In this document: one piece after another, positions 42,909 through 52,345 of the stretch
Position numbering within the stretch: position 1 is the first letter of the stretch
Layout of the letters: every line of letters begins with the position of its first letter
Source: Cupriavidus basilensis
Lineage (GTDB): Bacteria; Pseudomonadota; Gammaproteobacteria; Burkholderiales; Burkholderiaceae
Direction: 5' to 3'
Assembly (NCBI RefSeq): GCF_008801925.2
Contig: NZ_CP062803.1
Span: 1,860,001-1,924,000 of the forward strand
DNA length: 64,000 bases
The notes under the pieces: generated by a model
What the model was told of the DNA's origin: nothing
The model's input: the letters and a program-made list of their open reading frames with translations, nothing else
Database searches by the model: none
Made by a program: the position numbers and the translations under genes

Positions 42909-44102
42909 ATGAGCGTTGGCCTGCGTAGCAAGCGGATCGACCTGATCCGCGGCCTATCGATTGTTCTGGTCCTGCTGCATCACTTCAATATCGCGTACCG
43001 CCTGAATGACACCACGCTGGCCAACGTGATTGGCTGGGAAGCGGTACGCGCCGTTGCCCGCAATGGCAACTATGGAGTGACGATGTTCTTCGTCGTCTCG
43101 GGCTTCCTGATCACGTTGAATGCCGAGCGCCGTTGGGGCAGTTTGGGCAACATCGATGCACGGGCGTTCTACGGCCTGCGGGTGGCGCGCATCGTGCCGT
43201 GCCTGCTGCTGCTGCTCGCCGTGGTCAATCTGCTGGCATTTTGCGGTGTTTCCATTTTCCAGAATCACGCGGCGGCGGGCACGCCGGTCTCCCTCTGGCA
43301 GGTCAACCTGGCGTCGCTGACGTATTGGATGAATGTGCTCATCGGCACGCACGGGTGGGTCAATTACCCCTTGGGGGTTCTGTGGTCGCTGTCGGTCGAG
43401 GCGGTGTTCTACCTTTCCTTCCCGATTCTCTGCCTCGTCCTGCGGCGGGAGTCGCGCCTGCTCGCCTTCTGGTCCGCGATCATCCTCATCGGCCCTTTGT
43501 ACCGCCTGGCCCACCAGGGCGACGAAGGCGGCTTTCTCTATGCCTACTTTGCCAGCTTTGATGGCATCGCCATCGGCTGCTGCGCGGCCTTGCTTGCCAA
43601 GCGGATCTCGCTGCGCGGCCGGCTGGCCTTGGCCATGCAGGGCATCGTGGCGGCAGGCATGGCGTGTCTCTACTTGTCCTGGCCTATCGCGCGGAGCAAT
43701 GTCCTGGGTGTCACGGCAATGGCCCTGGGAACAGCCGTGTTGCTGTTGGGCGCGGACGCCCGGGGTGGCGCAAGCCGGCCAGACCGTTCCCGCTTTTCGG
43801 CGCTCATCGGGTGGTTTGGGAAGCGCAGCTATGAGCTCTACCTGTTCCACCTCATCGTGCTGGGTGGACTGCGAACGGTGTTCCCACCCAGGCTGGTCAC
43901 GGGAGATGAGAAACTTCTCCTGCTGGTCGCATTTTTTGCGTTCTCGGCAGCGCTGAGTGTGGTCATCGCGCATTGGTACGCGGAACCGCTGAACCGCATC
44001 GTCCGGCGGCGCCTGGCTCCGACTACGCCGATCCCCGCATCAATCCCCGCGCCAGCACCCGAGACGTATTCGAGCACGTACCATGCCGCAGATGCCGAAT
44101 AG
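42909..44102 (+). CDS. Acyltransferase family 3 (OafA-like) membrane protein
   Basis: 397 residues with about ten TM helices. The start of the family is clear: SKRIDLIRGLSIVLVLLHHFNIAYR (R/K-x(n)-D-x-LRG..HH-type catalytic motif), then FFVVSGFLITLNAERRWGSLGNIDARAFYGLRVARIVPCLLLLL and PLGVLWSLSVEAVFYLSFPIL (WSLSVE motif). These enzymes O-acylate surface sugars (LPS O-antigen, exopolysaccharide) at the inner membrane. Substrate not predictable; no polysaccharide genes adjoin. Confidence 0.88.
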   Translation: MSVGLRSKRIDLIRGLSIVLVLLHHFNIAYRLNDTTLANVIGWEAVRAVARNGNYGVTMFFVVSGFLITLNAERRWGSLGNIDARAFYGLRVARIVPCLLLLLAVVNLLAFCGVSIFQNHAAAGTPVSLWQVNLASLTYWMNVLIGTHGWVNYPLGVLWSLSVEAVFYLSFPILCLVLRRESRLLAFWSAIILIGPLYRLAHQGDEGGFLYAYFASFDGIAIGCCAALLAKRISLRGRLALAMQGIVAAGMACLYLSWPIARSNVLGVTAMALGTAVLLLGADARGGASRPDRSRFSALIGWFGKRSYELYLFHLIVLGGLRTVFPPRLVTGDEKLLLLVAFFAFSAALSVVIAHWYAEPLNRIVRRRLAPTTPIPASIPAPAPETYSSTYHAADAE

Positions 44103-44120
44103 TGTGCCGGCGGGCTCGCG

Positions 44121-45746
44121 CTAGGTGCCGCCGTGCCCGGCGTCCTGCCATTGCCCGGGCTTGACCAGGACGGGCTCCTCGGGCTGGGCCATGAAATGCG
44201 GCGACATGATCTGCACGCCGTTGCGGTTGAACTCATCCTGGATCTCCGCGTGCAGCGATGACAGTGCCAGCGGGCGCAGGGTGGGATCGGCGATGGCGAC
44301 CATCAGTTCGTACTCCACGTAGTAGTCGGACAGCGCGCGCTGGACCACGAAGGGCGCAGGTGTCATGGCGACATGCTTCATGCGCGAGGCGGCCGCCAGC
44401 AGCATGGCGTGGACCTGGCGCCATGGCGTGTCATAGCCGATGGTGACGGTGGTCGCCACCAGGGCGCCGAGGTCGCTGGCATGGCGCGAGTAGTTGACGA
44501 TGGGCGACGCCACCACGAGCGCATAGGGGATGGTGATCTCTTCGTTGCGCACATTGACCAGCTTGACCGATAGCGTATCGATCGACACCACCGTGCCGAT
44601 GTTCTCTCCGAGCGCGACGAAATCGCCGCGTTTGAGCGCGCGTGAGTAGATCACCACCATGCCGCTCATCAACTGGTTGACGATGCCCGCCGAGCCGAGC
44701 GTGATCATGAAGCCGAACAGCACGCTCAGGCCCTTGAACACATCGCTCTGGGAGCCTGGCAGGTAAGGGTAGGCAAAGACGAAGCCAAGCGCCCACACCA
44801 GCAGCACCACGACACGGCGCGTGGCGCCGGCGGTTTCCTGATGCAGGCCGGGCAGGTCGAGCCTGCCGCGCAGCGCGGCAGCGAAGATGTTGTTCACCAT
44901 GGCATGCACGGCGCGCGTGATCAGGAAAATCACGATGGCGGTGATGATGCCCGGCAGCGCTTCCACGCACGCTAGCGCGATCCGGTTGAGCATGCCCAGC
45001 AAAAACGCACCCAGGCGGCTGCCCATGGGCTGCGAGGCCGGGAACCGCTCCAGCACGAAGATCAGCCACAGGTAGAGCAGCAGCGTGAACAGGCAAAGCG
45101 CGAGCAGTTGCACGAGTTGCCGCGCCAGATGATAGGCCGTCCCGGTCCAGTCGAATCCGCGTGAGGTGCGGCTCAGCAAATGGGCTTCCAGGATGCGTTG
45201 CATGCCGGCATACGCCCACGCGCGCAGGCGGGCGATGCCCCATCCCAGCATCCCCAGCAGCGCGGTGGCCAGCAGCGTCAGCGCCGCGCCGCGGATCAGC
45301 ACCGGCCAGTGCATCTGGTCGCGCCGCGCCGCCATGGCCTGCTGCAGGCGATCCGCGACGTTGCGCACATCGGCATCGAATGGGGTGGAGTCACCAGGCT
45401 CGCGATCATTGGCCACGTACGAGAACACCAGGTGGTTGCCAATGCGAAAGGCAACGCCGGTATCGCCGCCGAGGCTGGTGGATATCCATTGCACGGGCAG
45501 GGCAAGCTCGGTGCGGTTCAGGCTGGCGAGATTGGCCTCGGCACGATCGCGCCGGACTTCGGGCGACACGCCGGCGACGGTGGCGCGCAACGAGACGATC
45601 GGGCGGTCCAGCAGCGTGACGGTGGGTACCGTCGTGCGCTCCACGGCGCCGGAATCGGGCGGCGCGCTCTCGGCGTGCAGGCAACTGCTGGCTATCGCCA
45701 TGGACATCAGCATCAGGCTGATCAGCATCCTGAACCCATTACGCAT
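44121..45746 (-). CDS. MscS-family mechanosensitive channel with periplasmic N-domain
   Basis: 541 residues from ATG 45746 (GGAG six bases before). Signal peptide (MRNGFRMLISLMLMSMAIASSCLHA), a periplasmic N-terminal domain of about 130 residues, four to five TM helices, then the MscS core: LFGFMITLGSAGIVNQLMSGMVVIYSRALKRGDFVALGENIGTVVSIDTLSVKLVNVRNEEITIPYALVVASPIVNYSR. The pore helix with A/G packing and the beta domain are typical. It probably relieves hypo-osmotic stress at the inner membrane. Convergent with the acyltransferase gene (18 bp between the stops). Confidence 0.9.
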   Translation of the reverse strand: MRNGFRMLISLMLMSMAIASSCLHAESAPPDSGAVERTTVPTVTLLDRPIVSLRATVAGVSPEVRRDRAEANLASLNRTELALPVQWISTSLGGDTGVAFRIGNHLVFSYVANDREPGDSTPFDADVRNVADRLQQAMAARRDQMHWPVLIRGAALTLLATALLGMLGWGIARLRAWAYAGMQRILEAHLLSRTSRGFDWTGTAYHLARQLVQLLALCLFTLLLYLWLIFVLERFPASQPMGSRLGAFLLGMLNRIALACVEALPGIITAIVIFLITRAVHAMVNNIFAAALRGRLDLPGLHQETAGATRRVVVLLVWALGFVFAYPYLPGSQSDVFKGLSVLFGFMITLGSAGIVNQLMSGMVVIYSRALKRGDFVALGENIGTVVSIDTLSVKLVNVRNEEITIPYALVVASPIVNYSRHASDLGALVATTVTIGYDTPWRQVHAMLLAAASRMKHVAMTPAPFVVQRALSDYYVEYELMVAIADPTLRPLALSSLHAEIQDEFNRNGVQIMSPHFMAQPEEPVLVKPGQWQDAGHGGT

Positions 45747-45971
45747 TGCCACTCCAAGCCCTTAATGACTTTCAGCGGATTCCGTTTGTTTCACGCGCAG
45801 GCGCGATCCGGCGCAGTCGATGCCCGGGCCAGTTCCAGTCAGCCTAAGTGGGCGGCCGGTTAAGCGCAATTCACATTTTTCGACGCGCGATATTAGGATT
45901 TCAACGCGGCAAACGGGCGGATCGATGCTGGCTGCGCCGGCTTGGCGGGGCATTTGCGCTGGCGCGGTAGG

Positions 45972-46985
45972 CTAGAAGCTGGCGGCCAGCCCCAGCGAGA
46001 CACCTGACACGTTGTTGCCAAAGACATAGCGCACCACGGCCCGTATGCGCGTGACGAAAACCTCATGTGCACTGGTGTCGAGCTCCAGGCCGGTGCCCAG
46101 CGTGGTCAGGTTGGTGAACCCGAGGATCTCGGACTGGCTGCCCAGATAGCGCGAGTGCGACAGCTCCAGCACATAGCGCACCGGGCGGTCCAGGGCACGC
46201 AGGCCGGTGGGCGCCCGCCAGCGGGCATACAGGTTGGCGGTCTGGGCGGAAGCGGAGCCTTGCACCGCATTGGCACTGCCGCCGAAACTCTGCAGGTGGA
46301 TATTGGTGTATCGCAACTCGATGTCCACCTCATGGGTTTCCCGGTAGTGCTCCCAGTCCAGCATGACAGAGCCGCCCAGCCCGTAGGCGCTCAGGGTGCC
46401 GTGGTCGAGGAAATTGAGCTGCCGGTCGGTGATGCGTTCGGTGGCAAACTTGGCCACGGCGAGATCGCTGGCCACGTAGCCGAGGGAGATGTTGAAAATC
46501 GGCCGGAACACCAGTTCCTTGCTTTCTGTCAGCGGGAAATCCCAGCCTATCCCGCCGGTGGCGGCGACGGTATTCCAACGGGTTGGCACGGATCTCGATT
46601 CGGTGCCGTTGGTCGCGATGAACTCGGGATCGTACCGGCTATAGGCAATCGCGCCTTCCAGGTAAATCGGAAACGATTTGCTCATGGTCGCGCCGCCGCC
46701 GAGCTGCGACATCACTATGCCCGGGTTGCCACTGCTGGCGTTGTTGATCGACAAAGAACTGGAGGTCAGGTCTGGCACCACGGAGTACGACATCAGCGAC
46801 AGCACGCCGTTGGCGCGTTTCTGCACGTTGGCGTTGACGAAATGAAGGTCCGGAGACGGCTGGGCGCCGACCAGGGCGGAGGCTAGCGCCGCCGCGCCCA
46901 GGATGAGGCGGCGGGCAGCGGTGCGCAGTCCGGACCAGACATGCTGTTGCACGGTGGAACGCATGTTGGGCGGGTCGTGCCTCAT
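45972..46985 (-). CDS. Outer-membrane beta-barrel protein, unknown function
   Basis: 337 residues. N-terminal export signal (RTAARRLILGAAALASALVGAQ), then alternating amphipathic strands (MSKSFPIYLEGAIAYSRYDP, ELVFRPIFNISLGYVASDL, HEVDIELRYTNIHLQSF, FVTRIRAVVRYVFGNNVSGVSLGLAASF) with a terminal Phe that is typical of BAM substrates. It looks like an autotransporter-barrel or OmpA-like fold without a passenger. I do not recognise a named family. An alternative start is 46964. Confidence 0.65.
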   Translation of the reverse strand: MRHDPPNMRSTVQQHVWSGLRTAARRLILGAAALASALVGAQPSPDLHFVNANVQKRANGVLSLMSYSVVPDLTSSSLSINNASSGNPGIVMSQLGGGATMSKSFPIYLEGAIAYSRYDPEFIATNGTESRSVPTRWNTVAATGGIGWDFPLTESKELVFRPIFNISLGYVASDLAVAKFATERITDRQLNFLDHGTLSAYGLGGSVMLDWEHYRETHEVDIELRYTNIHLQSFGGSANAVQGSASAQTANLYARWRAPTGLRALDRPVRYVLELSHSRYLGSQSEILGFTNLTTLGTGLELDTSAHEVFVTRIRAVVRYVFGNNVSGVSLGLAASF

Positions 46986-47451
46986 CTGTGCACCATGGGT
47001 CTAGGCTGTTCGCAATCGCCCGGAGCGGGGCGGCTTGGCAGGCGCGTCTGTCATCGGGAAGCCCTGGACTGGGCACCTTGGCCACTTTGGCCACCTTGGT
47101 TGACCGCTATGTAGGTTAGCTGCCAATTGTGCGGTTGCGCTACCGTCATGCCATTCAAATTCCTTTGTGACGAGATGAATTCTTTCGATCGCACGATCCA
47201 TGGGCGTGGCGCAGGCGCCAGAGCGACGGGAAGGCGGCGGGAATGCAGCGGGAAAAGTGGGGCAATCTCCGCAAGATGTTCTAGATTCGTTCTGTGTCCC
47301 ACCAATTTGTTTAAGGTGGACCACAGAGATATTGAATTGCCAGGCATGCGTGCGCAGGCTTATCGTGCTGGCAGGCTGGGCTCCCGTAGAAGCCGCCGGG
47401 TGCCGTTGGGCGGGTTGAGGCCAATGTCTGTCTTTTCGTGAAGAGGCAAAA
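46986..47451. other. Intergenic region without a supported gene
   Basis: A 466-base divergent promoter region between the barrel gene and the DUF3300 gene. It contains a short iteration (TTGGCCACTT/TTGGCCACCT, 47080-47099) but no ORF with ribosome site and family sequence, and no clear operator. Confidence 0.5.
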
Positions 47452-48858
47452 ATGCGTCGATTAAGCGTGTTGGCAGCTTGGTGGCTGGGGCTGGTCATGC
47501 TGTTCCCGGCCGGCCCGTCGCTGGCGCAGGCCAGGCTGGACCATGGGCAACTGGACCAGCTCACGGCGCCGATTGCCCTTTACCCGGATGCCTTGCTGTC
47601 GCAAATCCTCATGGCGGCAACGTATCCCGAGGACGTGGCGGCGGCGGCGGCATGGTCAAAGTCCAATCCCAGCCTTTCCGGGGATGCGGCCACCAAGGCC
47701 GTGGCCGGCGAGCCCTGGGATCCCAGCGTGCAATCCCTGGCGGCGTTTCCCTCCGTGCTGGACACGATGGGCCGGCAGCCGCAGTGGGTGCTGTCGATCG
47801 GCAATGCGTTCCTGGACCAGCCCAATGACGTGATGGACTCGGTACAGCGCTTGCGCGTGCAGGCGCAAAAGGCTGGCAGCCTGAAGACGACGGAGCAGCA
47901 GAAGGTGGTGACGCAGACCACCGGCGGCACCACGATCGTGCAGATCGAGCCGGCCAACCCGCAGGTGGTGTATGTACCGGCCTACAACCCCACCGTGGTC
48001 TATGGCACATGGGCATACCCCGCCTATCCCCCCGCCTATTACCCGCCGCCGCCGGGCTCGGTCTTCGCCACGGCCGTGGTCGCCGGGATCGGGTTCGGCC
48101 TGGGCGTTGCCGCGGTCAACTCGATGTGGGGCGGTTTCAACTGGGGCCGCCATGACGTCAACATCAACGTCAATCGCTATAACAACGTGAACGTCAACAA
48201 CCGGCTTAACGTCAACAGTAGCAACACGAGCTGGCAGCACAACCCGGCGCACCGCGGCAACGTGCCGTACAACAACCCGAATGTCAGCAACCGGTATGAC
48301 AAGCAGCGCCAGGCGGGCCTGACCAGCCAGCAGCCGGCAGGGGCGGGGGCAGGGCAACGCGCGGCAGCGCCGAACTCACGCGATGCGCAGCGTGAGCGCG
48401 CAGCGCAGTCGGTGCAGAGCCGCACCGGGGAGTCCATCCCTGGCCATGGCGGGGCGGGAGAAAACAGGGCCGCGTCGCGCGGCAGCGCGCCGGACAGCAA
48501 TCGCGCGGGCGGGCGTGGCAGTGCCGATCAAGGCCGCAACGTAGGCGGCGGCGGGGCCGGCGAGGCACGCAAGCCAAGTGGCGCGGACCGGCAGCGCGCC
48601 GACCAGGCCGATGCGCGCAACCGTGCGCGCGACGCCAACCGCGACAGCGCCCTGCGCGACGCGGGCAATGGCGACAAGGTCAAGCAGCAATCGCAGCGCG
48701 CGGCAATGCCGCGAGACACTGGCAGCGCACGCCAGGCCGCGGCCCCGGCCCGCCAGCAGAGCCCGCAGCCCCGGGCCGCCGCACCGCAACGCGGCGGCGG
48801 GGGTGGTGGACTCGGTGGTGGCGGCGGCGGCGGACTTGGTGGCCATGGTCGGAGATAA
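47452..48858 (+). CDS. DUF3300 family exported protein
   Basis: 468 residues; AGAGG site before ATG. Signal peptide MRRLSVLAAWWLGLVMLFPAGPSLAQA, then the DUF3300 core (LDQLTAPIALYPDALLSQILMAATYPEDVAAAAAWSKSNPSLSGDAATKAVAGEPWDPSVQSLAAFPSVLDTMG ... NPQVVYVPAYNPTVVYGTWAYP). The C-terminal 200 residues are low-complexity Asn-, Gln/Arg-, then Gly-rich (GGGGGGLGGHGRR). The family is periplasmic or envelope-linked, with no established biochemical role. Followed after 2 bases by a DUF2950 gene; the DUF3300-DUF2950 pair is a recurrent operon in proteobacteria. Confidence 0.9.
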   Translation: MRRLSVLAAWWLGLVMLFPAGPSLAQARLDHGQLDQLTAPIALYPDALLSQILMAATYPEDVAAAAAWSKSNPSLSGDAATKAVAGEPWDPSVQSLAAFPSVLDTMGRQPQWVLSIGNAFLDQPNDVMDSVQRLRVQAQKAGSLKTTEQQKVVTQTTGGTTIVQIEPANPQVVYVPAYNPTVVYGTWAYPAYPPAYYPPPPGSVFATAVVAGIGFGLGVAAVNSMWGGFNWGRHDVNINVNRYNNVNVNNRLNVNSSNTSWQHNPAHRGNVPYNNPNVSNRYDKQRQAGLTSQQPAGAGAGQRAAAPNSRDAQRERAAQSVQSRTGESIPGHGGAGENRAASRGSAPDSNRAGGRGSADQGRNVGGGGAGEARKPSGADRQRADQADARNRARDANRDSALRDAGNGDKVKQQSQRAAMPRDTGSARQAAAPARQQSPQPRAAAPQRGGGGGGLGGGGGGGLGGHGRR

Positions 48859-48860
48859 GC

Positions 48861-49709
48861 ATGATGCGCAAAATCGTATGTGCCCAAACCGCGCGTGGGC
48901 TGCGCATCCTGGCGGCAACGCTCGCGCTCGCCACTCCCGTGCTGGCCCAGCAAGCGTATCCCACGCCGGATGCCGCGGCCAACGCCTTGGCCGATGCCAT
49001 AGCCACTAGCGACAGCGATGCACTCAAGCAGGTGCTGGGGCCGCAATATCCATCTCTGTTACCGGAGGGCGGCGTGCAGCGCGACGACGTCTATGCCTTC
49101 CTTGGCGCCTGGGCGAAGCACCACGCCATCGAACAAACCAACGATAAAGAGGCAAAGCTTGCCGTGGGCGAATCGGGCTGGACCTTCCCGGTGCCGATCG
49201 TCAAGGCCGGCAATGGCTGGAAGTTCGACTTGCGTGCAGGCCGGCAGGAACTACGTATCCGCCGCATCGGGCGCAACGAGCTGGAGACGATTGCCATGCT
49301 GCGTCAACTGTCCGATGCGCAGCAACAATACGCCAGGGAAGTTGGCGGCGGCAGCTATGCCAGGCGCCTGGTGAGCCGCACCGGCAAGACCGACGGGTTG
49401 TACTGGCCCGCCGACTCCGATGCCGAAAAAAGCCCGCTGGGGCCGGATGCGCTGGTGATGGGCCCCGATACCCCCGCCGCCGAAGCGTTCCACGGCTACC
49501 ACTACCGCATCGTGACGCCTGGCAAGGGTAGCGAGGCAAAATACGTATTCCTGGCCTGGCCGGTGGCGTATGGCCAGACCGGCACGCAGACCTTCGCGCT
49601 CGACAGCAGCGGCACGTTGTACCAGCGCGATCTTGGCGCCGACACAGCCTCGCGGGCCAAGGCCATGAGCGTGTTCGCGCCGGACGCCGGCTGGCAGAAG
49701 GTGGAGTAG
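48861..49709 (+). CDS. DUF2950 family exported protein
   Basis: 282 residues. Signal peptide (RGLRILAATLALATPVLAQQ), then the DUF2950 core (AYPTPDAAANALADAIATSDSDALKQVLG ... GWTFPVPIVKAGNGWKFDLRAGRQELRIRRIGRNELETIAMLRQLSDAQQQYA ... FHGYHYRIVTPGK ... FLAWPVAYGQTGTQTFALDSSGTLYQRDLG). Starts 2 bases after the DUF3300 stop, so the two are translationally coupled and probably act together in the envelope. A 10-base tandem (GTGGAGTAGG twice) duplicates the stop region. Confidence 0.9.
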   Translation: MMRKIVCAQTARGLRILAATLALATPVLAQQAYPTPDAAANALADAIATSDSDALKQVLGPQYPSLLPEGGVQRDDVYAFLGAWAKHHAIEQTNDKEAKLAVGESGWTFPVPIVKAGNGWKFDLRAGRQELRIRRIGRNELETIAMLRQLSDAQQQYAREVGGGSYARRLVSRTGKTDGLYWPADSDAEKSPLGPDALVMGPDTPAAEAFHGYHYRIVTPGKGSEAKYVFLAWPVAYGQTGTQTFALDSSGTLYQRDLGADTASRAKAMSVFAPDAGWQKVE

Positions 49710-50349
49710 GGTGGAGTAGGGCTGATGCGGGCTCTCCCTGACCCGCTCCCTCTTGTCGGGCGTGCGCGTAAGCCGGACCACGCCTGACCCGCCGGACCCG
49801 CCGGACCACAACAAGACATGCCGCGCTAAACGCGCTTCCTCGGTTTTCGCGCTCAAGGTGCTCGCCGGCTGCGGCGGAACGACTAACTTCCCTTGCGCAT
49901 GGCTTGTCACGTGGCGATCTGCGCACGGCATCGCAATGTGAAATACAGCTTTCCCTATCTCACGCCTAGACTGCAACTGTGTTCTGTTTCGGCGCACACA
50001 TGTGTGCTTCTTGTGAATACAGCTTCGCCCCTACTATTCCTTCCAACAAAATCACGCGTGGCCAGTTCCCGTCCCCAAGGCGTCGGTGACGCGCATGCAT
50101 CGGAGCTACCGTCGTGAGAGACGAAGCAGGGAAGACAAGCGAAGCCTACCCTCAACTTGCCGCTGGGTTGCACCCCGGACGACTCGACCGCATTGCACTG
50201 CGCGGCAACAGCGTCATCGGCATTGATCCCTGCAGTCTGGCCGCGCAGTCGCGGCCACAATCTCGGCCACAAGTGCGGTGGCAATCGGACGATCAAGACG
50301 TCTGCCATCGCGATGCACCTCGCGGCGATGCGGTTGGACGGAGCCTCCG
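49710..50349. other. Intergenic region without a supported gene
   Basis: 640 bases between the DUF2950 and MocR-type genes. Beyond short iterations (GCCGGACC..., 49774-49806) I see no gene, RNA or terminator I can defend. It should hold the promoter of the MocR-type gene. Confidence 0.4.
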
Positions 50350-51774
50350 GTGAAGCTCTACGAAAAGTTTGCCGACGATATCGAGCGGCTGATCCAGCAG
50401 GGCGTCTACCACCATGGCGAGCGATTGCCTTCCGTTCGGCAGGCTAGCCAGCAGCACCGGATCAGTATCACCACGGTACTTCATGCTTACCTGCTGCTGG
50501 AAAGCCGCGGCCTGCTGGCGAGCCGGCCGCAGTCCGGCTACTTCGTCGACCTGCAGCACGGAAGCGACGAGCGGCAAATGCAAGCGTTGCGGGCTTCGAA
50601 GCCGATCGCCATGTCTGCCTCGGTGGACGTCAGCCGGCTGGTGCTTTCGACCTTGCGCTCGATCGGCGCCGGCGATGCCGTCCCGCTCGGCTCGCCGTAC
50701 CCGGATCCCGTTATGTTTCCGTTCGAGAAGCTGAACCGGTACGCCTATATGGCTGGCCGGGAAAAGACGCTCTGGAACGTGACGAACGCGCTTCCGCCAG
50801 GCAATCCGCGCCTGGTCCGCCAGATCGCGCGCCGCTGCCTTGAGAACGGCATGCCGGTCGACCCGAACGAGATCATCGTCACCGTGGGCGCGACCGAGGC
50901 GATCAATATCTGCCTTCAGGCCGTGGCAAAGCCAGGGGATGTGATTGCTGTCGAATCGCCGACGTTCTACGCCATGCTGCACGCGATCGAGCGCATGGGC
51001 ATGAAGGCGATCGAGGTGTCGACGCATCCCGGGTACGGCATCGATATTGCCGCCCTCGCAGTGATCATGAAGTCGCAGCCGATCGCAGCCTGCATGGTCA
51101 TGCCCAACTTCCAGAATCCGCTTGGCTTCCAGATGCCGGATGAACGCAAGCGCGAACTCGTCGAGCTGCTGACAAGAGCGGACATCCCGCTCATCGAGAA
51201 TGCGGTGTACAACGAGCTGTATTTCGGCGGCACGTATCCCAGCACGTTGAAGACCTATGACCGCAAGGGCATTGTTTTGCATTGTTCGTCGTTCTCGAAG
51301 AGCCTGACGGCAGCCTATCGCATCGGCTGGGCGCTGCCGGGCCGCTACCGCGATCAGGTCGAGAAGCTCAAGTTCCTGAACACCCTGGCAACCCCGACGG
51401 TTCCGCAGCTTGCCATCGCGGAGTATCTCGAGCATGACGGCTACGAGCATCATCTGCGGAGGATTCGCAAGGCCTACGCGCAGCAGGCCAACCTGATGCG
51501 AGCCATGGTTTCCCGCTTTTTTCCAGAGGGAACGCGCATGTCCAGCCCGGCCGGCGGCTACGTGCTCTGGATCGAGCTACCCCAGAAGGTCGACGCGATG
51601 CAGCTCTATCAGCTAGCGCTGGAGCGCGGCATCACGATCGGGCCAGGGTATATGTTCTCGAACTCCGGCAGCTACCGGAACTTTATCCGCCTCAACTACA
51701 GCAGCCCTTGGTCGAGCCGGATCGAGGAAGCGGTGATCGAGGTCGGCAAGCTCGTCGCGATATGTGCGCGCTGA
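50350..51774 (+). CDS. MocR-type regulator: GntR HTH fused to a PLP aminotransferase-like domain
   Basis: 474 residues from GTG 50350 (GGAG upstream; the frame is open to 50278). An N-terminal GntR winged helix (VKLYEKFADDIERLIQQGVYHHGERLPSVRQASQQHRISITTVLHAYLLLESRGLLASRPQSGYFV) is followed by a fold-type I aminotransferase domain: ITVGATEAINICLQAV, VESPTFYAMLHAIERMGMKAIEV, NFQNPLGFQMPDE, the PLP-Lys motif SSFSKSLTAAYRIGW and a C-terminal Arg (FIRLNYS). MocR regulators bind PLP or a PLP-amine adduct and control vitamin B6, amine or amino-acid genes. No obvious target adjoins, so the regulon is unknown. Confidence 0.92.
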   Translation: MKLYEKFADDIERLIQQGVYHHGERLPSVRQASQQHRISITTVLHAYLLLESRGLLASRPQSGYFVDLQHGSDERQMQALRASKPIAMSASVDVSRLVLSTLRSIGAGDAVPLGSPYPDPVMFPFEKLNRYAYMAGREKTLWNVTNALPPGNPRLVRQIARRCLENGMPVDPNEIIVTVGATEAINICLQAVAKPGDVIAVESPTFYAMLHAIERMGMKAIEVSTHPGYGIDIAALAVIMKSQPIAACMVMPNFQNPLGFQMPDERKRELVELLTRADIPLIENAVYNELYFGGTYPSTLKTYDRKGIVLHCSSFSKSLTAAYRIGWALPGRYRDQVEKLKFLNTLATPTVPQLAIAEYLEHDGYEHHLRRIRKAYAQQANLMRAMVSRFFPEGTRMSSPAGGYVLWIELPQKVDAMQLYQLALERGITIGPGYMFSNSGSYRNFIRLNYSSPWSSRIEEAVIEVGKLVAICAR

Positions 51775-51858
51775 CGGCAGGCGGGTGGGGCGATGCCGCG
51801 GTAGCCCTCCGTCCGGGGCGCTGCCGTCAGGCATCGATCAGTCGCCCGTGACAGGGGG

Positions 51859-52194
51859 TCAGCCCCAGCGGTTCACTGCTCGCTCGTCTCGCGCCTTGGA
51901 CCCGACCCATTCCGATGTGCCGTCGCGTCGGATCTCTTTTTTCCAGACACCGAACTGGCGCACGACCCCCAGGAAGTTCACGACCGCACCCACCTTGGGA
52001 TTGCGCGTGATGGGATCGATCTCCGCTGCGAAGTCGATCGACTGGTGCTGCACGCGCACCTCGAAGCCGGCGGCAATGGCTCGCTGCGCGAAGTCCGCGC
52101 TCTCCGTGCCCTGCGCGACGTCCTCGGCGCGGGCCCCACTGCCCATGCGGGGTGCAACGTCGGCCGTCATCTTTGGATGGAACGTTGATGTCAT
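51859..52194 (-). CDS. Hypothetical small protein downstream of the encapsulin-DyP genes
   Basis: 111 residues (MTSTFHPKMTADVAPRMGSGARAEDVAQGTESADFAQRAIAAGFEVRVQHQSIDFAAEIDPITRNPKVGAVVNFLGVVRQFGVWKKEIRRDG...). Not recognised. A strong AGGAG site precedes ATG, so it is likely translated. No signal peptide or TM. It follows the DyP gene in the same direction after 151 bases and could be a third gene of that operon. It shows no obvious cargo-loading peptide at its C-terminus (ERAVNRWG). Confidence 0.55.
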   Translation of the reverse strand: MTSTFHPKMTADVAPRMGSGARAEDVAQGTESADFAQRAIAAGFEVRVQHQSIDFAAEIDPITRNPKVGAVVNFLGVVRQFGVWKKEIRRDGTSEWVGSKARDERAVNRWG

Positions 52195-52345
52195 TGTTGT
52201 TCTCCTGGTAACGACGGACGGGCATTGCAGCTTTGTGGCGCCCTTGAAGGCATGCAGTCAGCGGTTCAGAGCATTCGCGAGTAAAGGCGCCGCCGTTCCA
52301 TAGCACGGGCTTGGCACATGCCGTGCGCGGTCCGCGTCAAGCCGG